Positions 43,913 to 53,486 of a DNA stretch of 64,000 nucleotides are shown here, in pieces (within the stretch, counting starts at the first letter, position 1; every line of letters starts with the position of its first letter). The notes under the pieces were generated by a model, which did no database searches, was not told the DNA's origin, and was given only the letters and a program-made list of their open reading frames with translations. Where the stretch lies: NCBI GenBank assembly GCA_963800395.1, contig CAWDBD010000028.1:1-64000 (forward strand). The letters run 5' to 3'. This stretch comes from DASSBG01 sp963800395. GTDB taxonomy: Bacteria; Pseudomonadota; Gammaproteobacteria; Xanthomonadales; Rhodanobacteraceae. Made by a program: the position numbers and the translations under genes.

Positions 43913-44452
43913 ATGCAAGAAGACAACAATGAACCCGATCAGCAGACCGTGACCGGCGATGCTGAACACATGGACTTGATGCAGGAGCTTGAAGCGACGC
44001 GGGCGAAGCTTGAAGAAGCGGAAACCGCGCTGGCACAGGTGCGCGACAGCCAGTTGCGCGAGCGTGCCGAGATCGAGAATCAGCGACGTCGCGTGGCACG
44101 CGAGCTGGATCAGGCGCGGCGCTTTGCCAATGAGCGCCTGCTGCGCGAGTTGCTGCCGGTATGCGACAACTTGGAGCGCGGTCTTGCCATGGAGCACCCG
44201 GGCGGCGAAGGCCTGCTCGAAGGCATGCAGTTGACCCTGAAAGCGCTGCTGAAGGTGATGCAGGACGGCGGCTTGACCCAGATCGACCCGCTCGGTGAAA
44301 CCTTCAACCCCGAGCTTCACGAAGCCATGAGCATGATCGAAGGCGAGGATGGGCAGCCACCCAATACGGTGGTCAACGTGCTGGAGAAGGGCTACGTGCT
44401 CAACGAGCGTCTGCTCCGGCCGGCACGGGTGATTGTCACGCGCGACGCTTGA
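43913..44452 (+). CDS. grpE: Nucleotide exchange factor GrpE
   Basis: A 179-residue co-chaperone that releases ADP from DnaK. It has an N-terminal coiled coil (ELEATRAKLEEAETALAQVR), the head motif EGMQLTLKALLKVMQDGGLT and the end YVLNERLLRPARVIVTRD. The start is ATG 43913, 115 bases after hrcA and 81 bases before dnaK. The length is normal. Confidence 0.94.
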   Translation: MQEDNNEPDQQTVTGDAEHMDLMQELEATRAKLEEAETALAQVRDSQLRERAEIENQRRRVARELDQARRFANERLLRELLPVCDNLERGLAMEHPGGEGLLEGMQLTLKALLKVMQDGGLTQIDPLGETFNPELHEAMSMIEGEDGQPPNTVVNVLEKGYVLNERLLRPARVIVTRDA

Positions 44453-44533
44453 ATCGGCAGCGTGACACCCCACATTGATTAACAACGCGGACGCGGCACC
44501 CGAGCCGCTCGAGAAAACAGTGGAGTAGAGAAC

Positions 44534-46456
44534 ATGGGCAAGATCATCGGTATCGACCTGGGTACCACCAATTCATGTGTGGCCGTGATGGACGGCGGCA
44601 AGGCGCGTGTCATCGAGAATTCCGAAGGTGATCGCACCACGCCATCCATTGTCGCTTTTGCCAAGGACAACGAAGTGCTGGTGGGTGCTTCTGCAAAGCG
44701 TCAGAGCGTCACCAACCCCAACAACACCTTCTACGCCGTCAAGCGCCTGATTGGTCGCAAGTTCAAGGATGACGAGGTGCAGAAGGACATCGACATCGTG
44801 CCGTACAAGATCATTGCGCACGACAACGGCGATGCCTGGCTGGAAACCGCCGAGGGCGAGAAGATGGCGCCGCAGGAAATCTCGGCCAAGGTGCTGATGA
44901 AGATGAAAAAGACCGCCGAGGATTACCTGGGCGAGTCGGTGACCGAGGCGGTGATTACCGTGCCGGCCTACTTCAATGATTCGCAGCGCCAGGCCACCAA
45001 GGATGCCGGTCGCATTGCCGGACTTGAAGTCAAGCGCATCATCAACGAGCCGACGGCGGCGGCGCTGGCCTACGGTATCGACAAGAAGGGCGGCGACCGC
45101 AAGGTTGCGGTATTTGACCTGGGTGGTGGCACGTTCGACGTGTCGATCATCGAGATTGCCGAAGTCGATGGCGAGAAGCAGTTCGAAGTGCTGGCTACCA
45201 ACGGCGACACCTTCCTCGGTGGCGAGGACTTCGACAAGCGTCTGATCGACTATCTGGTCGAGGAATTCAAGAAGGACCAGGGTGTCGATCTGCGCAAGGA
45301 CCCACTGGCATTGCAGCGCCTCAAGGATGCAGCCGAGCGCGCCAAGATCGAGCTGTCCACCAGTCACCAGACGGAAGTCAATCTGCCCTACGTGACGGCA
45401 GACTCGTCCGGCCCCAAGCATCTCACCATCAAGGTCACCCGCGCCAAGCTGGAGGCCCTGGTCGAAGATCTGGTCAAGCGCACCATCGAGCCGTGCCGTA
45501 CCGCCCTCAATGACGCCGGGCTCAGTGTTTCGGACATCAACGAGGTCATTCTGGTTGGTGGTCAGACGCGCATGCCCAAGGTGCAGGAAGCGGTCAAGGA
45601 TTTCTTCGGCAAGGAGCCGCGCAAGGACGTCAATCCGGACGAGGCCGTGGCCGTGGGTGCATCCATCCAGGGTGGCGTGCTCGGCGGCGACGTCAAGGAT
45701 GTGCTGCTGCTGGACGTGACCCCGCTGAGCCTGGGTATTGAAACCCTGGGAGGTGTGTTCACCAAGCTGATCGAGAAGAACACCACGGTGCCGACCAAGG
45801 CATCGCAGACCTTCTCGACTGCCGATGACAACCAGAGCGCGGTGACCGTGCATGTGCTGCAGGGTGAGCGCGAGCAGGCTCAGTTCAACAAGTCCCTGGC
45901 GCGCTTCGACCTGGCCGGTATCGAACCGGCTCCGCGCGGCATGCCGCAGATCGAGGTCACATTTGATATCGACGCCAACGGCATTCTGCATGTCAGCGCC
46001 AAGGACAAGAAAACCGGCAAGGAACAGAAGGTCGAGATCAAGGCCGGTTCGGGTCTGTCGGAGGAAGAAATCGATCGCATGGTTTCCGATGCGGAAAGCC
46101 ATCGCGAGGAAGACAAGAAGTTCCAGGAACTGGTGGTAACCCGCAACAAGGCCGACCAGCTGGTGCACGCCACCCGCAGTGCCATCAAGGAGCACGGTGG
46201 CAAGCTCGACGCTGGCCAGATTGGCCCCATCGAGGAGGCCCTGGCCGATCTCGAAAAGGTCATGAAGGGCGACGACAAGGAGCAGATCGAGTCGCGTATC
46301 ACGCAGCTGGAACAGGCCAGCCAGGCCCTGGGCGCCGCGGCACAGCAAGGTGCAGCTGGACCTCAGCCCGGCGCACAGGATGCATCGCAGGACGCGCCGC
46401 AGCCTGATGACGTGGTCGACGCCGAGTTCACTGAAGTCAAGGACGACGACAAGTAG
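44534..46456 (+). CDS. dnaK: Chaperone DnaK (Hsp70)
   Basis: A 640-residue Hsp70: ATPase domain GIDLGTTNSCVAVMD, VTVPAYFNDSQRQATKDAGR, IINEPTAAALAYG and FDLGGGTFDVSI, linker DVLLLDVTPLSLGIETLGG, and substrate domain with VTVHVLQGERE. The tail ends DAEFTEVKDDDK, as in many proteobacteria. ATG 44534 has GGAG upstream. The protein folds and protects other proteins with GrpE and DnaJ from the same locus. Confidence 0.97.
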   Translation: MGKIIGIDLGTTNSCVAVMDGGKARVIENSEGDRTTPSIVAFAKDNEVLVGASAKRQSVTNPNNTFYAVKRLIGRKFKDDEVQKDIDIVPYKIIAHDNGDAWLETAEGEKMAPQEISAKVLMKMKKTAEDYLGESVTEAVITVPAYFNDSQRQATKDAGRIAGLEVKRIINEPTAAALAYGIDKKGGDRKVAVFDLGGGTFDVSIIEIAEVDGEKQFEVLATNGDTFLGGEDFDKRLIDYLVEEFKKDQGVDLRKDPLALQRLKDAAERAKIELSTSHQTEVNLPYVTADSSGPKHLTIKVTRAKLEALVEDLVKRTIEPCRTALNDAGLSVSDINEVILVGGQTRMPKVQEAVKDFFGKEPRKDVNPDEAVAVGASIQGGVLGGDVKDVLLLDVTPLSLGIETLGGVFTKLIEKNTTVPTKASQTFSTADDNQSAVTVHVLQGEREQAQFNKSLARFDLAGIEPAPRGMPQIEVTFDIDANGILHVSAKDKKTGKEQKVEIKAGSGLSEEEIDRMVSDAESHREEDKKFQELVVTRNKADQLVHATRSAIKEHGGKLDAGQIGPIEEALADLEKVMKGDDKEQIESRITQLEQASQALGAAAQQGAAGPQPGAQDASQDAPQPDDVVDAEFTEVKDDDK

Positions 46457-46570
46457 GCTGCGATTCGGGGTTCGGGATTGTGCAGGGCATGGTTTGCAGG
46501 AATTTCCAGTGTCCACCCAATTCCGAATGCCGCATGTTGCGCCCTGCCGCCGGCATAATTCCGGAAGTAT

Positions 46571-46598
46571 CAGGAGCAGTGACTTGTCACTGCTCCTG
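46571..46598. terminator. Perfect hairpin between dnaK and dnaJ
   Basis: CAGGAGCAGTGAC pairs with GTCACTGCTCCTG over a two-base loop (13-bp stem). A G/A-rich stretch follows rather than a T-run, so it is probably an attenuator or mRNA-stabilising stem in the 184-base gap that lowers dnaJ relative to dnaK. Confidence 0.6.
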
Positions 46599-46640
46599 TG
46601 CGTTTGAAAAAACCCGAGCTGCCACACCACAAGCCAAGTC

Positions 46641-47765
46641 ATGAGCAAACGCGATTATTACGAAGTTCTCGGCGTCAGTCGCACCGTAAGCACGGTGGAG
46701 CTGAAGAAGTCTTTTCGCCGGGTAGCCATGAAGTGTCACCCGGACCGCTGTCCCGATGATCCGGATGCCCAGGAACGCTTCAAGGAGGCCAAGGAGGCCT
46801 ACGAGGTTCTGGCCGACGCTGACAAGCGGGCCGCGTATGACCGCCACGGTCATGCGGCGTTCGAGCATGGCATGGGCGGCGGTGGTGCCGGCTTCGCTGA
46901 CGTGGGCGATATCTTCGGCGATATCTTTGGCGACATATTCGGCATGGGCGGTGGTGGCAGGGCCCGTGCCCGACGTGGTGCCGATTTGCGTTATGTGCTG
47001 GAAATTGACCTGGAGCAGGCCGTTTTCGGTACCGAGGAAGACATCGATATTCCATCGCTGGTGGCTTGCGAGACATGTTCGGGCAGTGGCTCGAAGGATG
47101 GCAAGACCGAAGCGTGCGGGACCTGTGCCGGGCACGGGCGCGTACGGGTCCAGAACGGCATTTTCTCGATGCAGCAGGCCTGCCCCCACTGCAACGGCAG
47201 CGGCCGTACCATTGCCAATCCCTGCAAGGATTGTCATGGCGAAGGACGCCGTCAGCAGACCCGTACCCTGTCGGTAAAGATCCCGGAAGGGGTCGATACC
47301 GGCGACCGTATCCGTCTTAACGGGCAGGGCGAGGCCGGGCCGGCGGGTGTAGCGGCCGGTGACTTGTATGTCGAAGTGCACGTGCGCGAGCACAGCATCT
47401 TCCGGCGCGATGGCGATGATCTCTACTGCCAGGTGCCCATCCGGCCGGGACAGGCTGCGCTGGGTGCTCGTCTTGCGGTGCCCACACTGGAGGGCGAGGT
47501 GGAAATAACGGTGCCTCCGGAAACCCAGACCGGCGAGACGTTTCGCCTGCGCGGCCGGGGCGTGAAATCGGTCCGCAGCAGCCGAACGGGCGACCTGATT
47601 TGCGAAGCGGTGGTGGAAACACCCGTACGTCTGACGCGCGAGCAGCGCGAATTGTTCGAGCAGCTGGACGCGACATTCCGCGAAGCCGATACGGAGCAGC
47701 ATTCGCCACAGGCCAAGACCTGGGTGGACGGCGTGCGCCAGTTCTGGTCCAGAGTCACCTCGTAG
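46641..47765 (+). CDS. dnaJ: Chaperone DnaJ (Hsp40)
   Basis: A 374-residue type I Hsp40: J-domain DYYEVLGVSRTVSTVELKKS with HPD in MKCHPDRCPDD, a Gly/Phe region (DVGDIFGDIFGDIFGMGGG), four zinc repeats (CETCSGSG, CGTCAGHG, CPHCNGSG, CKDCHGEG) and the C-terminal substrate domains. It stimulates DnaK ATP hydrolysis. It lies after dnaK, behind the hairpin. Confidence 0.96.
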   Translation: MSKRDYYEVLGVSRTVSTVELKKSFRRVAMKCHPDRCPDDPDAQERFKEAKEAYEVLADADKRAAYDRHGHAAFEHGMGGGGAGFADVGDIFGDIFGDIFGMGGGGRARARRGADLRYVLEIDLEQAVFGTEEDIDIPSLVACETCSGSGSKDGKTEACGTCAGHGRVRVQNGIFSMQQACPHCNGSGRTIANPCKDCHGEGRRQQTRTLSVKIPEGVDTGDRIRLNGQGEAGPAGVAAGDLYVEVHVREHSIFRRDGDDLYCQVPIRPGQAALGARLAVPTLEGEVEITVPPETQTGETFRLRGRGVKSVRSSRTGDLICEAVVETPVRLTREQRELFEQLDATFREADTEQHSPQAKTWVDGVRQFWSRVTS

Positions 47766-47904
47766 CCCGAACGCGCGCATTCGCGTAGGATGCTGCTCAG
47801 GGCTTTATCGCTCTGATCAGGTGCGGCGGCGTCAGGCACATCGTCGCAAACACTGTTTCTGCGTCGCCTTGCAACACTCCGTGTGCGACTTTCGGATCCC
47901 AACG

Positions 47905-48654
47905 ATGCCAAAACCCTTGCGACTTGCGATCAATGGAGCCCGTGGCCGCATGGGCCGCCAGCTTGTGGCCCTGAGTCGGGACGACCCGCGATTCGGCGAG
48001 GTGGTCGAGCTTGGTTCCGACAGCGATTTCTCGCAGCTGACCGGCGTGGACGTACTGGTCGATTTTTCGTCACCGCAGGGTCTCTCGGACGCGTTGGCAC
48101 ACTGTCGCAGCCAGGGCGTTGTGCTGGTATCGGGTACCACGGGTATCGGCAAGGACGGCGAGTCCTGTCTTGATGCCGCCGGCAAGGAGATTGCCGTCTT
48201 GCACGCGGCCAATTTCAGCCTCGGTATTGCAGTTCTGACCAGGCTGCTGGCCGAGGCGGCATCCATGCTGCCCGATTGGGATCTCGAGATTCTGGAAGCG
48301 CATCATGGCGCCAAGCTGGATGCGCCATCGGGTACGGCCCTGGCCTTGGGGCGTGCTGCGGCCGAGGCGCGCCAAGCCGATTTCGAGGCGGTGCAAAGAA
48401 TCGGGCGTCGCGGTGAAAGTGGCCCACGCGACACAGGCGAGATCGGCTTTTCCAGTATCCGCGCCGCCGATATCGTTGGTGAGCACCATGCCATACTGGC
48501 CACAGCCGGCGAGCGTATCGAACTGGGTCATCGCGCCACCGATCGCGCCATTTTTGCACGCGGTGCGCTGGCGGCCTGTGCATGGCTTGCCGGACGCGAG
48601 CCGGGGCGCTACACGCTGGATGACATGCTGGGCACCAAAGTCGAGGGTGCCTGA
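47905..48654 (+). CDS. dapB: 4-hydroxy-tetrahydrodipicolinate reductase
   Basis: A 249-residue enzyme of lysine and diaminopimelate synthesis. The NADPH motif is INGARGRMGRQLV (8-20), followed by VDFSSPQG, VLVSGTTG, the catalytic EAHHGAKLDAPSGTALALGR and the end GRYTLDDMLG. ATG 47905 follows about 140 bases of spacer after dnaJ. The dnaJ-dapB order is common in this group. Confidence 0.95.
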   Translation: MPKPLRLAINGARGRMGRQLVALSRDDPRFGEVVELGSDSDFSQLTGVDVLVDFSSPQGLSDALAHCRSQGVVLVSGTTGIGKDGESCLDAAGKEIAVLHAANFSLGIAVLTRLLAEAASMLPDWDLEILEAHHGAKLDAPSGTALALGRAAAEARQADFEAVQRIGRRGESGPRDTGEIGFSSIRAADIVGEHHAILATAGERIELGHRATDRAIFARGALAACAWLAGREPGRYTLDDMLGTKVEGA

Positions 48655-49031
48655 ACAGCGCGGGAACCATCACATGGTCGGACTTTTCCATGCCCATGCT
48701 GGTCTGCCCTGTTTGCCGAATGCTTCCTGTCGTCATCCTGGGGCCGAGCGTAGCGAGGAACCCGGGATCCATTTTCGCTTGAGCCAACCGGTCGGGCTGT
48801 TCAATTATCGGACAAAGTCAAAATGGATTTACTCACGCCGTCCCGGCGTTCGCCCTCCGGGCCATTATCGCCTTTGGCAATCCTGCCTCGGCGTCCGGGT
48901 TCCGGCCTGCGGCCGGCCCCAGGACGACGGTGGTTCGAGGTTCCCCGGCGTGAAGATCGATGCCGGGCTCTTCGCCGCGGCCGGCCCCGGGATGACGGCA
49001 GTGCGCGGATGCCTGATGTGGCGCAGGGCTG
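48655..49031. repeat. Intergenic region with a dispersed REP-like repeat
   Basis: 377 bases between convergent dapB and the metallo-hydrolase gene, without a gene. The section 48730-48777 begins CGTCATCC and ends CCGGGATCCATTTTCG (16 bases). The same ends occur, in reverse orientation, at 60641-60690 with a different middle. Further CCGGGATGACG half-elements occur near 48993 and at 27518 and 27578. Confidence 0.65.
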
Positions 49032-49967
49032 TCAGTCGCGCTTGCGGCGATCCAGCCAGACTTGCAGACCCTGGGCATTGAGCTCGATGTCCATGCCGAT
49101 AATCGCATCCAGCGCAGCATCGTCGCCCTGCCAGCCGTGCCGGCGCGCGCGGCCCATGTACAGCGCATGCAGGCCGCGCGTCAGGCGGCCGTGGCGGTCG
49201 TCGTCGCCATCGGCGCACAAAGCCAGCGCCACCATGGCGTCGATCTGCTCGTGCAGGTCCTTGCCCAGGCGCTCGAGATCCTCGATGCGGCCGAAATGGG
49301 TGGGATAGATGGCCGGCGGATCCAGTGCCAGGAGACGGTCGATGGAGGCATGCAGCGCGTCCGGGTCGAATTGCACCGGCGAGGTCGTGGGCAGGATGAA
49401 CGGCCCCTTGCCGGTATCGAATTCACGGTAGGACAGGCCAAAGGTGTCGCCACTGAAGATGCAGCCCGTGGCGGTGTCACGGATGGCATTGTGATGGCGG
49501 GCGTGGCCGGGCGTGTCCAGGCAGACCAGGATGCGGCCGTTGAGATCGACTTCGTGGCCGTCGGGCGCTTCGTCCACGCGCGCTGCCGGCACCGGCCTGA
49601 TGCTGCCGTAGCTGCGCTGCATTTCTTCCTCGCCGTAGACGGCGGTGGCGCCGGCCCACAACTTCGAGGGATCGATCATGTGGCGGGCGCCGCGCGGGTG
49701 CACTACCAGCCGCGCCTGCGGCAGCTTCGACATCAGTTCGCCGGCGCCGCCGGCGTGGTCCAGATGCACGTGGGTCAGGATCAGCCAGTCGACATCCGCG
49801 GGTGTCAGTCCGGCATCGTCCAGGGCCTGCATCAGACGTGGCAGGGAATGCCGGGTGCCGCAGTCGACGAAGGCCGCGCGTCCGTCTTCCACGATCAGGT
49901 AGGCGGCGTCAAAGGAAGGCCGGTAGAAACCGGTATCAATGGTGTGTATGGAAGCTTCGTCTGTCAT
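49032..49967 (-). CDS. MBL-fold metallo-hydrolase
   Basis: A 311-residue metallo-beta-lactamase-fold hydrolase. Metal ligands are in LILTHVHLDHAGGAGEL, LDTPGHARHHN and IFSGDTFGLSYREFDTG, and YPTHFGRIEDLERL is near the C-terminus. There is no signal peptide, so it is cytoplasmic. The TFGLSYREF and FDPDALHASIDRLL features occur in a group of unknown function, and no substrate is inferred. Start ATG 49967. Confidence 0.85.
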   Translation of the reverse strand: MTDEASIHTIDTGFYRPSFDAAYLIVEDGRAAFVDCGTRHSLPRLMQALDDAGLTPADVDWLILTHVHLDHAGGAGELMSKLPQARLVVHPRGARHMIDPSKLWAGATAVYGEEEMQRSYGSIRPVPAARVDEAPDGHEVDLNGRILVCLDTPGHARHHNAIRDTATGCIFSGDTFGLSYREFDTGKGPFILPTTSPVQFDPDALHASIDRLLALDPPAIYPTHFGRIEDLERLGKDLHEQIDAMVALALCADGDDDRHGRLTRGLHALYMGRARRHGWQGDDAALDAIIGMDIELNAQGLQVWLDRRKRD

Positions 49968-50005
49968 CCCTTCAGGCTAGCAGATCATCGGCTGGCACGG
50001 GCGCG

Positions 50006-50965
50006 TCACGACAAGGTGTTTTCGCGCCGCCATTGCCCGGGCGGCATGCCGTGGCAGCGCTTGAAAGCGCGCTGAAAGGCCGCACTGGAGGCGTACCCGA
50101 CCTCTTCGGCGATGCTGTCGATGCTCACATGACTGTCGGCCAACCGTCGCGCAGCTTGCTGCATGCGAAGCTGGGTCAGGTAGTGCATCGGCGCCTGGCC
50201 GATCACGTCCTTGAATTCCCGCGCCAGCTGCGAACGCGAGCTGGCGCAGCGCGCGGCCAGTGTCTCGACGTCCCAGTTCCTTGCTGGTGCTGCATGCATG
50301 ATCTCGAGCGCCTTGCGTACCAGCGGATGCTGCAGCCCGGCCAGCCAGCCGCCCGTCTCGCCGGAAAGCTGCTGCACATGGCAGCGGAGTGATTCCATGA
50401 ACAAAAGCTCGGCCAGCCGCGTTCTCAGGCTGAGCGAATCCGGTGCCGGGTTGACCGAGACATTCACCGCATAGTCGATCAGCGGCTGCAGGCTGTCAGG
50501 CAAATCCACGATCATCGTATCCGGCAGCGCATCGAACAGGGGCGCGAATGCCGACCGGTCGCAACCCAGGAATCCGCACAGGATCTGCGTGTCGGGACCT
50601 TGGTCGAGCTCATACTCGACATTGTGCAGATCGAGCAACCCCTGTTCGCCCAGCATCGTATGGAAGGGCATGGGCGAAGACTCGCGGTGCTCGCCGAGAT
50701 AATGAATGCCGCCACGCGGCAGAACCACGACCTGGTGGGGCTCCAGCGCCTGCCAGGGCCCGGGCGGATGGCGCACCAGGCAGCGGCCCTTGAGTGCCAG
50801 ATGGAAGGCGATCACATGCCGGGTGCCGGGCGGCAGGATTGAGGAAATGTTCTGGGGATCGGCGCCGGCCTGGATACACCACGGGCCGCGAATGGCCACG
50901 CGGAACAGCACTGTTCCGCTGAGGCGCACACGGCCAAGCACGTCGGAAAGAAGCTCCGTGCTCAT
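50006..50965 (-). CDS. AraC family transcriptional regulator
   Basis: A 319-residue regulator: an N-terminal cupin-type domain (HVIAFHLALKGRCLV near 65) and a C-terminal double helix-turn-helix (NWDVETLAARCASSRSQLAR; SIDSIAEEVGYASSAAFQRA; FKRCHGMPPGQWRR). The cupin_6-type layout (WCIQAG...PPGTRHVIAFH) often senses a small molecule. ATG 50965 (MSTELLSDVLG) is chosen. It is divergent from mddA by 110 bases, so it probably controls that operon. Confidence 0.88.
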   Translation of the reverse strand: MSTELLSDVLGRVRLSGTVLFRVAIRGPWCIQAGADPQNISSILPPGTRHVIAFHLALKGRCLVRHPPGPWQALEPHQVVVLPRGGIHYLGEHRESSPMPFHTMLGEQGLLDLHNVEYELDQGPDTQILCGFLGCDRSAFAPLFDALPDTMIVDLPDSLQPLIDYAVNVSVNPAPDSLSLRTRLAELLFMESLRCHVQQLSGETGGWLAGLQHPLVRKALEIMHAAPARNWDVETLAARCASSRSQLAREFKDVIGQAPMHYLTQLRMQQAARRLADSHVSIDSIAEEVGYASSAAFQRAFKRCHGMPPGQWRRENTLS

Positions 50966-51075
50966 GTTGTCTGGATGAGCGTTTCGGGCATGACCTCTGG
51001 AGTATAGATCATTGTTGACGCAACGGCGCATGAGCATACTTCGTGCCAACTTTCTGAAAGCCAAGGGGATATGAC

Positions 51076-51843
51076 ATGAAAGGTGCTGTGACCATGTTGT
51101 ACGGACTACTGTGCTATCTGGCCTTTTTCCTGGTCTTTTTGTACGCCGTCGGATTCATCGGCGATTTCGTCGTGCCACGGACCATTGATCGCGGCCCCAT
51201 GTCAGCGTGGCCAACCGCGGTGATGATCGACGCCGGTCTGCTGGGTCTGTTTGCCCTGCAGCACAGCGGCATGGCACGGCGAGGCTTCAAGCGCTGGCTG
51301 ACCGGCTGGCTTCCCGAATCGGCCGAGCGCAGCACCTACGTACTGCTCTCGAGTCTGGTTCTGGCCCTGCTGTTCTGGCAATGGCGGCCAATACCGGCAT
51401 CGGTATGGCAGGTGGCTGCACCGGCAGGCCAATGGCTGTTGTACGTACTGTATGCACTGGGCTGGTTGATCGTGCTGACCGCCACCTTCGCCATCAATCA
51501 CTTTGACCTGTTCGGTCTGCGCCAGGTCTGGTACGCCGCGCGGCGGCAGCAGCGTCCGCCGCTCAAATTCACCGAGAACTTCTACTACGCACTGATCCGT
51601 CATCCGCTGATGCTGGGCTTCATTATTGCCTTCTGGGCCACGCCGCAGATGACGGCGGGTCATCTGCTGTTTGCGATGGCCAGCACCGGCTACATCCTGC
51701 TCGCTGTGAAGCTGCTGGAAGAGCGTGACCTGTTGGCCATGCATGGCGAGGACTATCGCGACTACCAGAAGCGCGTGCCGATGATCTGTCCGTGGCCACG
51801 GCCACGGGCAGCCCGCCGCGGGACGGCAAGGGAACTTTCATGA
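51076..51843 (+). CDS. mddA: Methanethiol S-methyltransferase (MddA) / NnrU-like membrane protein
   Basis: A 255-residue protein with about five membrane helices. Features shared with MddA are LFALQHSGMARRGFKRWLTG, ATFAINHFDLFGLRQVW, RHPLMLGFIIAFWATPQMT and the end HGEDYRDYQKRVPM. MddA methylates methanethiol to dimethyl sulfide, and can act on selenium compounds. ATG 51076 has GGGGAT upstream. Its stop overlaps osmC by four bases, so the two are one operon. Confidence 0.85.
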   Translation: MKGAVTMLYGLLCYLAFFLVFLYAVGFIGDFVVPRTIDRGPMSAWPTAVMIDAGLLGLFALQHSGMARRGFKRWLTGWLPESAERSTYVLLSSLVLALLFWQWRPIPASVWQVAAPAGQWLLYVLYALGWLIVLTATFAINHFDLFGLRQVWYAARRQQRPPLKFTENFYYALIRHPLMLGFIIAFWATPQMTAGHLLFAMASTGYILLAVKLLEERDLLAMHGEDYRDYQKRVPMICPWPRPRAARRGTARELS

Positions 51844-52394
51844 GTGCGCGATTGCAGTCGCGCCAGTCGCGAGTCGCCGCACGCCAGGATCCCTTGCGGC
51901 GGCACTACCGGGACCATCCCGAGGACGCGCTGATCACCGGTCGCGGTCGCAGTCACTCGACAGATCTTGCCGATCCACTGCATATATGGGCGGAGGCGGG
52001 CAGCCGCGAGTACGGCCAGCGCTGGAAGCTGGGACTACACAAGGCCGTGGCCGGCGAGCATGACGCCCCCAATCCGGGCGACCTGCTTTGCCAGGCACTG
52101 GCCAGTTGCATGGACTCGGTTTTGCGGATGCTCGCCGAGCGCCACGGGATTGAACTGGAATCGCTGCAAGTTGATGCCACCGGGGATGTGAACGTGCGCG
52201 GCACGCTGCAGGTCACCAGGGGCGTGCCGGTGGGCTTCCAGCAATTGCGCTGTCATGTACGCATGCTGCCGCGTGGTGCTGTGCCCGTGGTGCTGATGGA
52301 GCGCCTGGTGACTGCCGCCGAGCAGAGCTGCGTCAATCTGGCCACGCTGCGCGGCGGCGTTCCGGTCGAGCTGCGCTGGAATTCGGGGGAGTGA
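51840..52394 (+). CDS. OsmC family protein
   Basis: A 184-residue OsmC/Ohr-fold protein. The two family cysteines are in LCQALASCMDSVLRMLAER and VTAAEQSCVNLATLRGGVP. The family reduces organic hydroperoxides with a Cys pair. ATG 51840 overlaps the mddA stop. The long N-terminal region (RSHSTDLADPLHIWAEAGSR) is typical of the subgroup that sits in larger operons. The link to the methyltransferases is not known. Confidence 0.83.
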   Translation: MSARLQSRQSRVAARQDPLRRHYRDHPEDALITGRGRSHSTDLADPLHIWAEAGSREYGQRWKLGLHKAVAGEHDAPNPGDLLCQALASCMDSVLRMLAERHGIELESLQVDATGDVNVRGTLQVTRGVPVGFQQLRCHVRMLPRGAVPVVLMERLVTAAEQSCVNLATLRGGVPVELRWNSGE

Positions 52395-52557
52395 GCGTCT
52401 CGTGGGTGCGCACTGACCATGATGGTGCCCATCTCGGACGTCCCATGCATCGCATGTACGCAACCGTGCATGACGACAGCAGGCAGTTCGCAGCCTCTGC
52501 TCCCAACCATCCTGTGGCTCGCCCACGACAGTGCCTGTATAGATAAGGAGGCATTTC

Positions 52558-53427
52558 ATGATTCCTGGAAACAATAATGTCGTCGTCGAAGCCTGGAATA
52601 CCATCCTGTACGACAAATTCTGCCGTTTTCGGCATCTGCTGGTTGACGGGCTTTCGAAGCACAGTGACGCAGCGCTGACGCGCACGGCCTATGCTCCGGG
52701 TCAGCGCATTCTCGATATCGGTTGCGGCTTTGGTGATTCCACTCTGGAGATCGCGCTCAGCGTCGCACCGGATGGCGAAGCCGTTGGTATTGACTGTGCC
52801 GAGCGATTCATCGCCTCGTCACGCAAGGATGCTGCAGAACAGAACGTTGACAATGCGAGGTTTGTTGTCGCCGATGCCCAGGGCGACTCACTCGACCGGC
52901 CCTACGATCATGCCTTTGCACGCTTCGGTACCATGTTCTTCGACTGGCCCGGAGCCGCCATGCGCAATATCCGCAAGGCGCTCAAGCCGGGCGGCAGTCT
53001 CACCCAGATCGTGTGGCGCCGGCGAGAGGAGAATCCGTGGTTGTACGAGGCCGAGCAGTGCGTCAGGAAAATCGTGCCCGCGGTCGAACACAACCAGACC
53101 GACGCGGTGCATTGCGGGCCGGGTCCGTTTTCCATGGCCGGGCCCGACATGGTCAGTCTGATGCTGCGCAGCGCCGGGTTCGAACGCATCACGTTCGAAC
53201 GTCATGACTGCGATATCTGCGTGGGCAGCAACCTGGATGAGGCCATCGAGTTCGCAATCGCCCTCGGACCTGCCGGAGAAATCATGCGACTCGCCGGTGA
53301 ACAGGGGGAGGCGCTGAAACCGGAGGTGATCGATGCGCTGAAGATCGCGTTGCAGCCGTTCGTGCGTGAAGACGGCGTCTGGGCGCCGTCCAGCACGTGG
53401 TTGATCACCTCAACCAATCCGGATTGA
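52558..53427 (+). CDS. Class I SAM-dependent methyltransferase
   Basis: A 289-residue methyltransferase. The SAM-binding motif I is ILDIGCGFGDSTLEIALS (near 58) with VGIDCAERFI, RFVVADAQGDSL and FARFGTMFFDWPGAAMRNIR. The fold matches UbiE/COQ5-like small-molecule methyltransferases. ATG 52558 has AAGGAGG upstream. A 163-base gap after osmC leaves operon membership open. The substrate is unknown. Confidence 0.83.
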   Translation: MIPGNNNVVVEAWNTILYDKFCRFRHLLVDGLSKHSDAALTRTAYAPGQRILDIGCGFGDSTLEIALSVAPDGEAVGIDCAERFIASSRKDAAEQNVDNARFVVADAQGDSLDRPYDHAFARFGTMFFDWPGAAMRNIRKALKPGGSLTQIVWRRREENPWLYEAEQCVRKIVPAVEHNQTDAVHCGPGPFSMAGPDMVSLMLRSAGFERITFERHDCDICVGSNLDEAIEFAIALGPAGEIMRLAGEQGEALKPEVIDALKIALQPFVREDGVWAPSSTWLITSTNPD

Positions 53428-53486
53428 AACTGTCGCCTGTCTGCACGGATGGCGCCACACGGTCCGAAGTGCGAACGTTCCGGTCC

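Noticed and set aside
44573..46648. Long open frame on the minus strand opposite dnaK
   Set aside because: Antisense frames opposite dnaK are a known artefact of its codon bias. There is no ribosome-binding site and the product has no domain.
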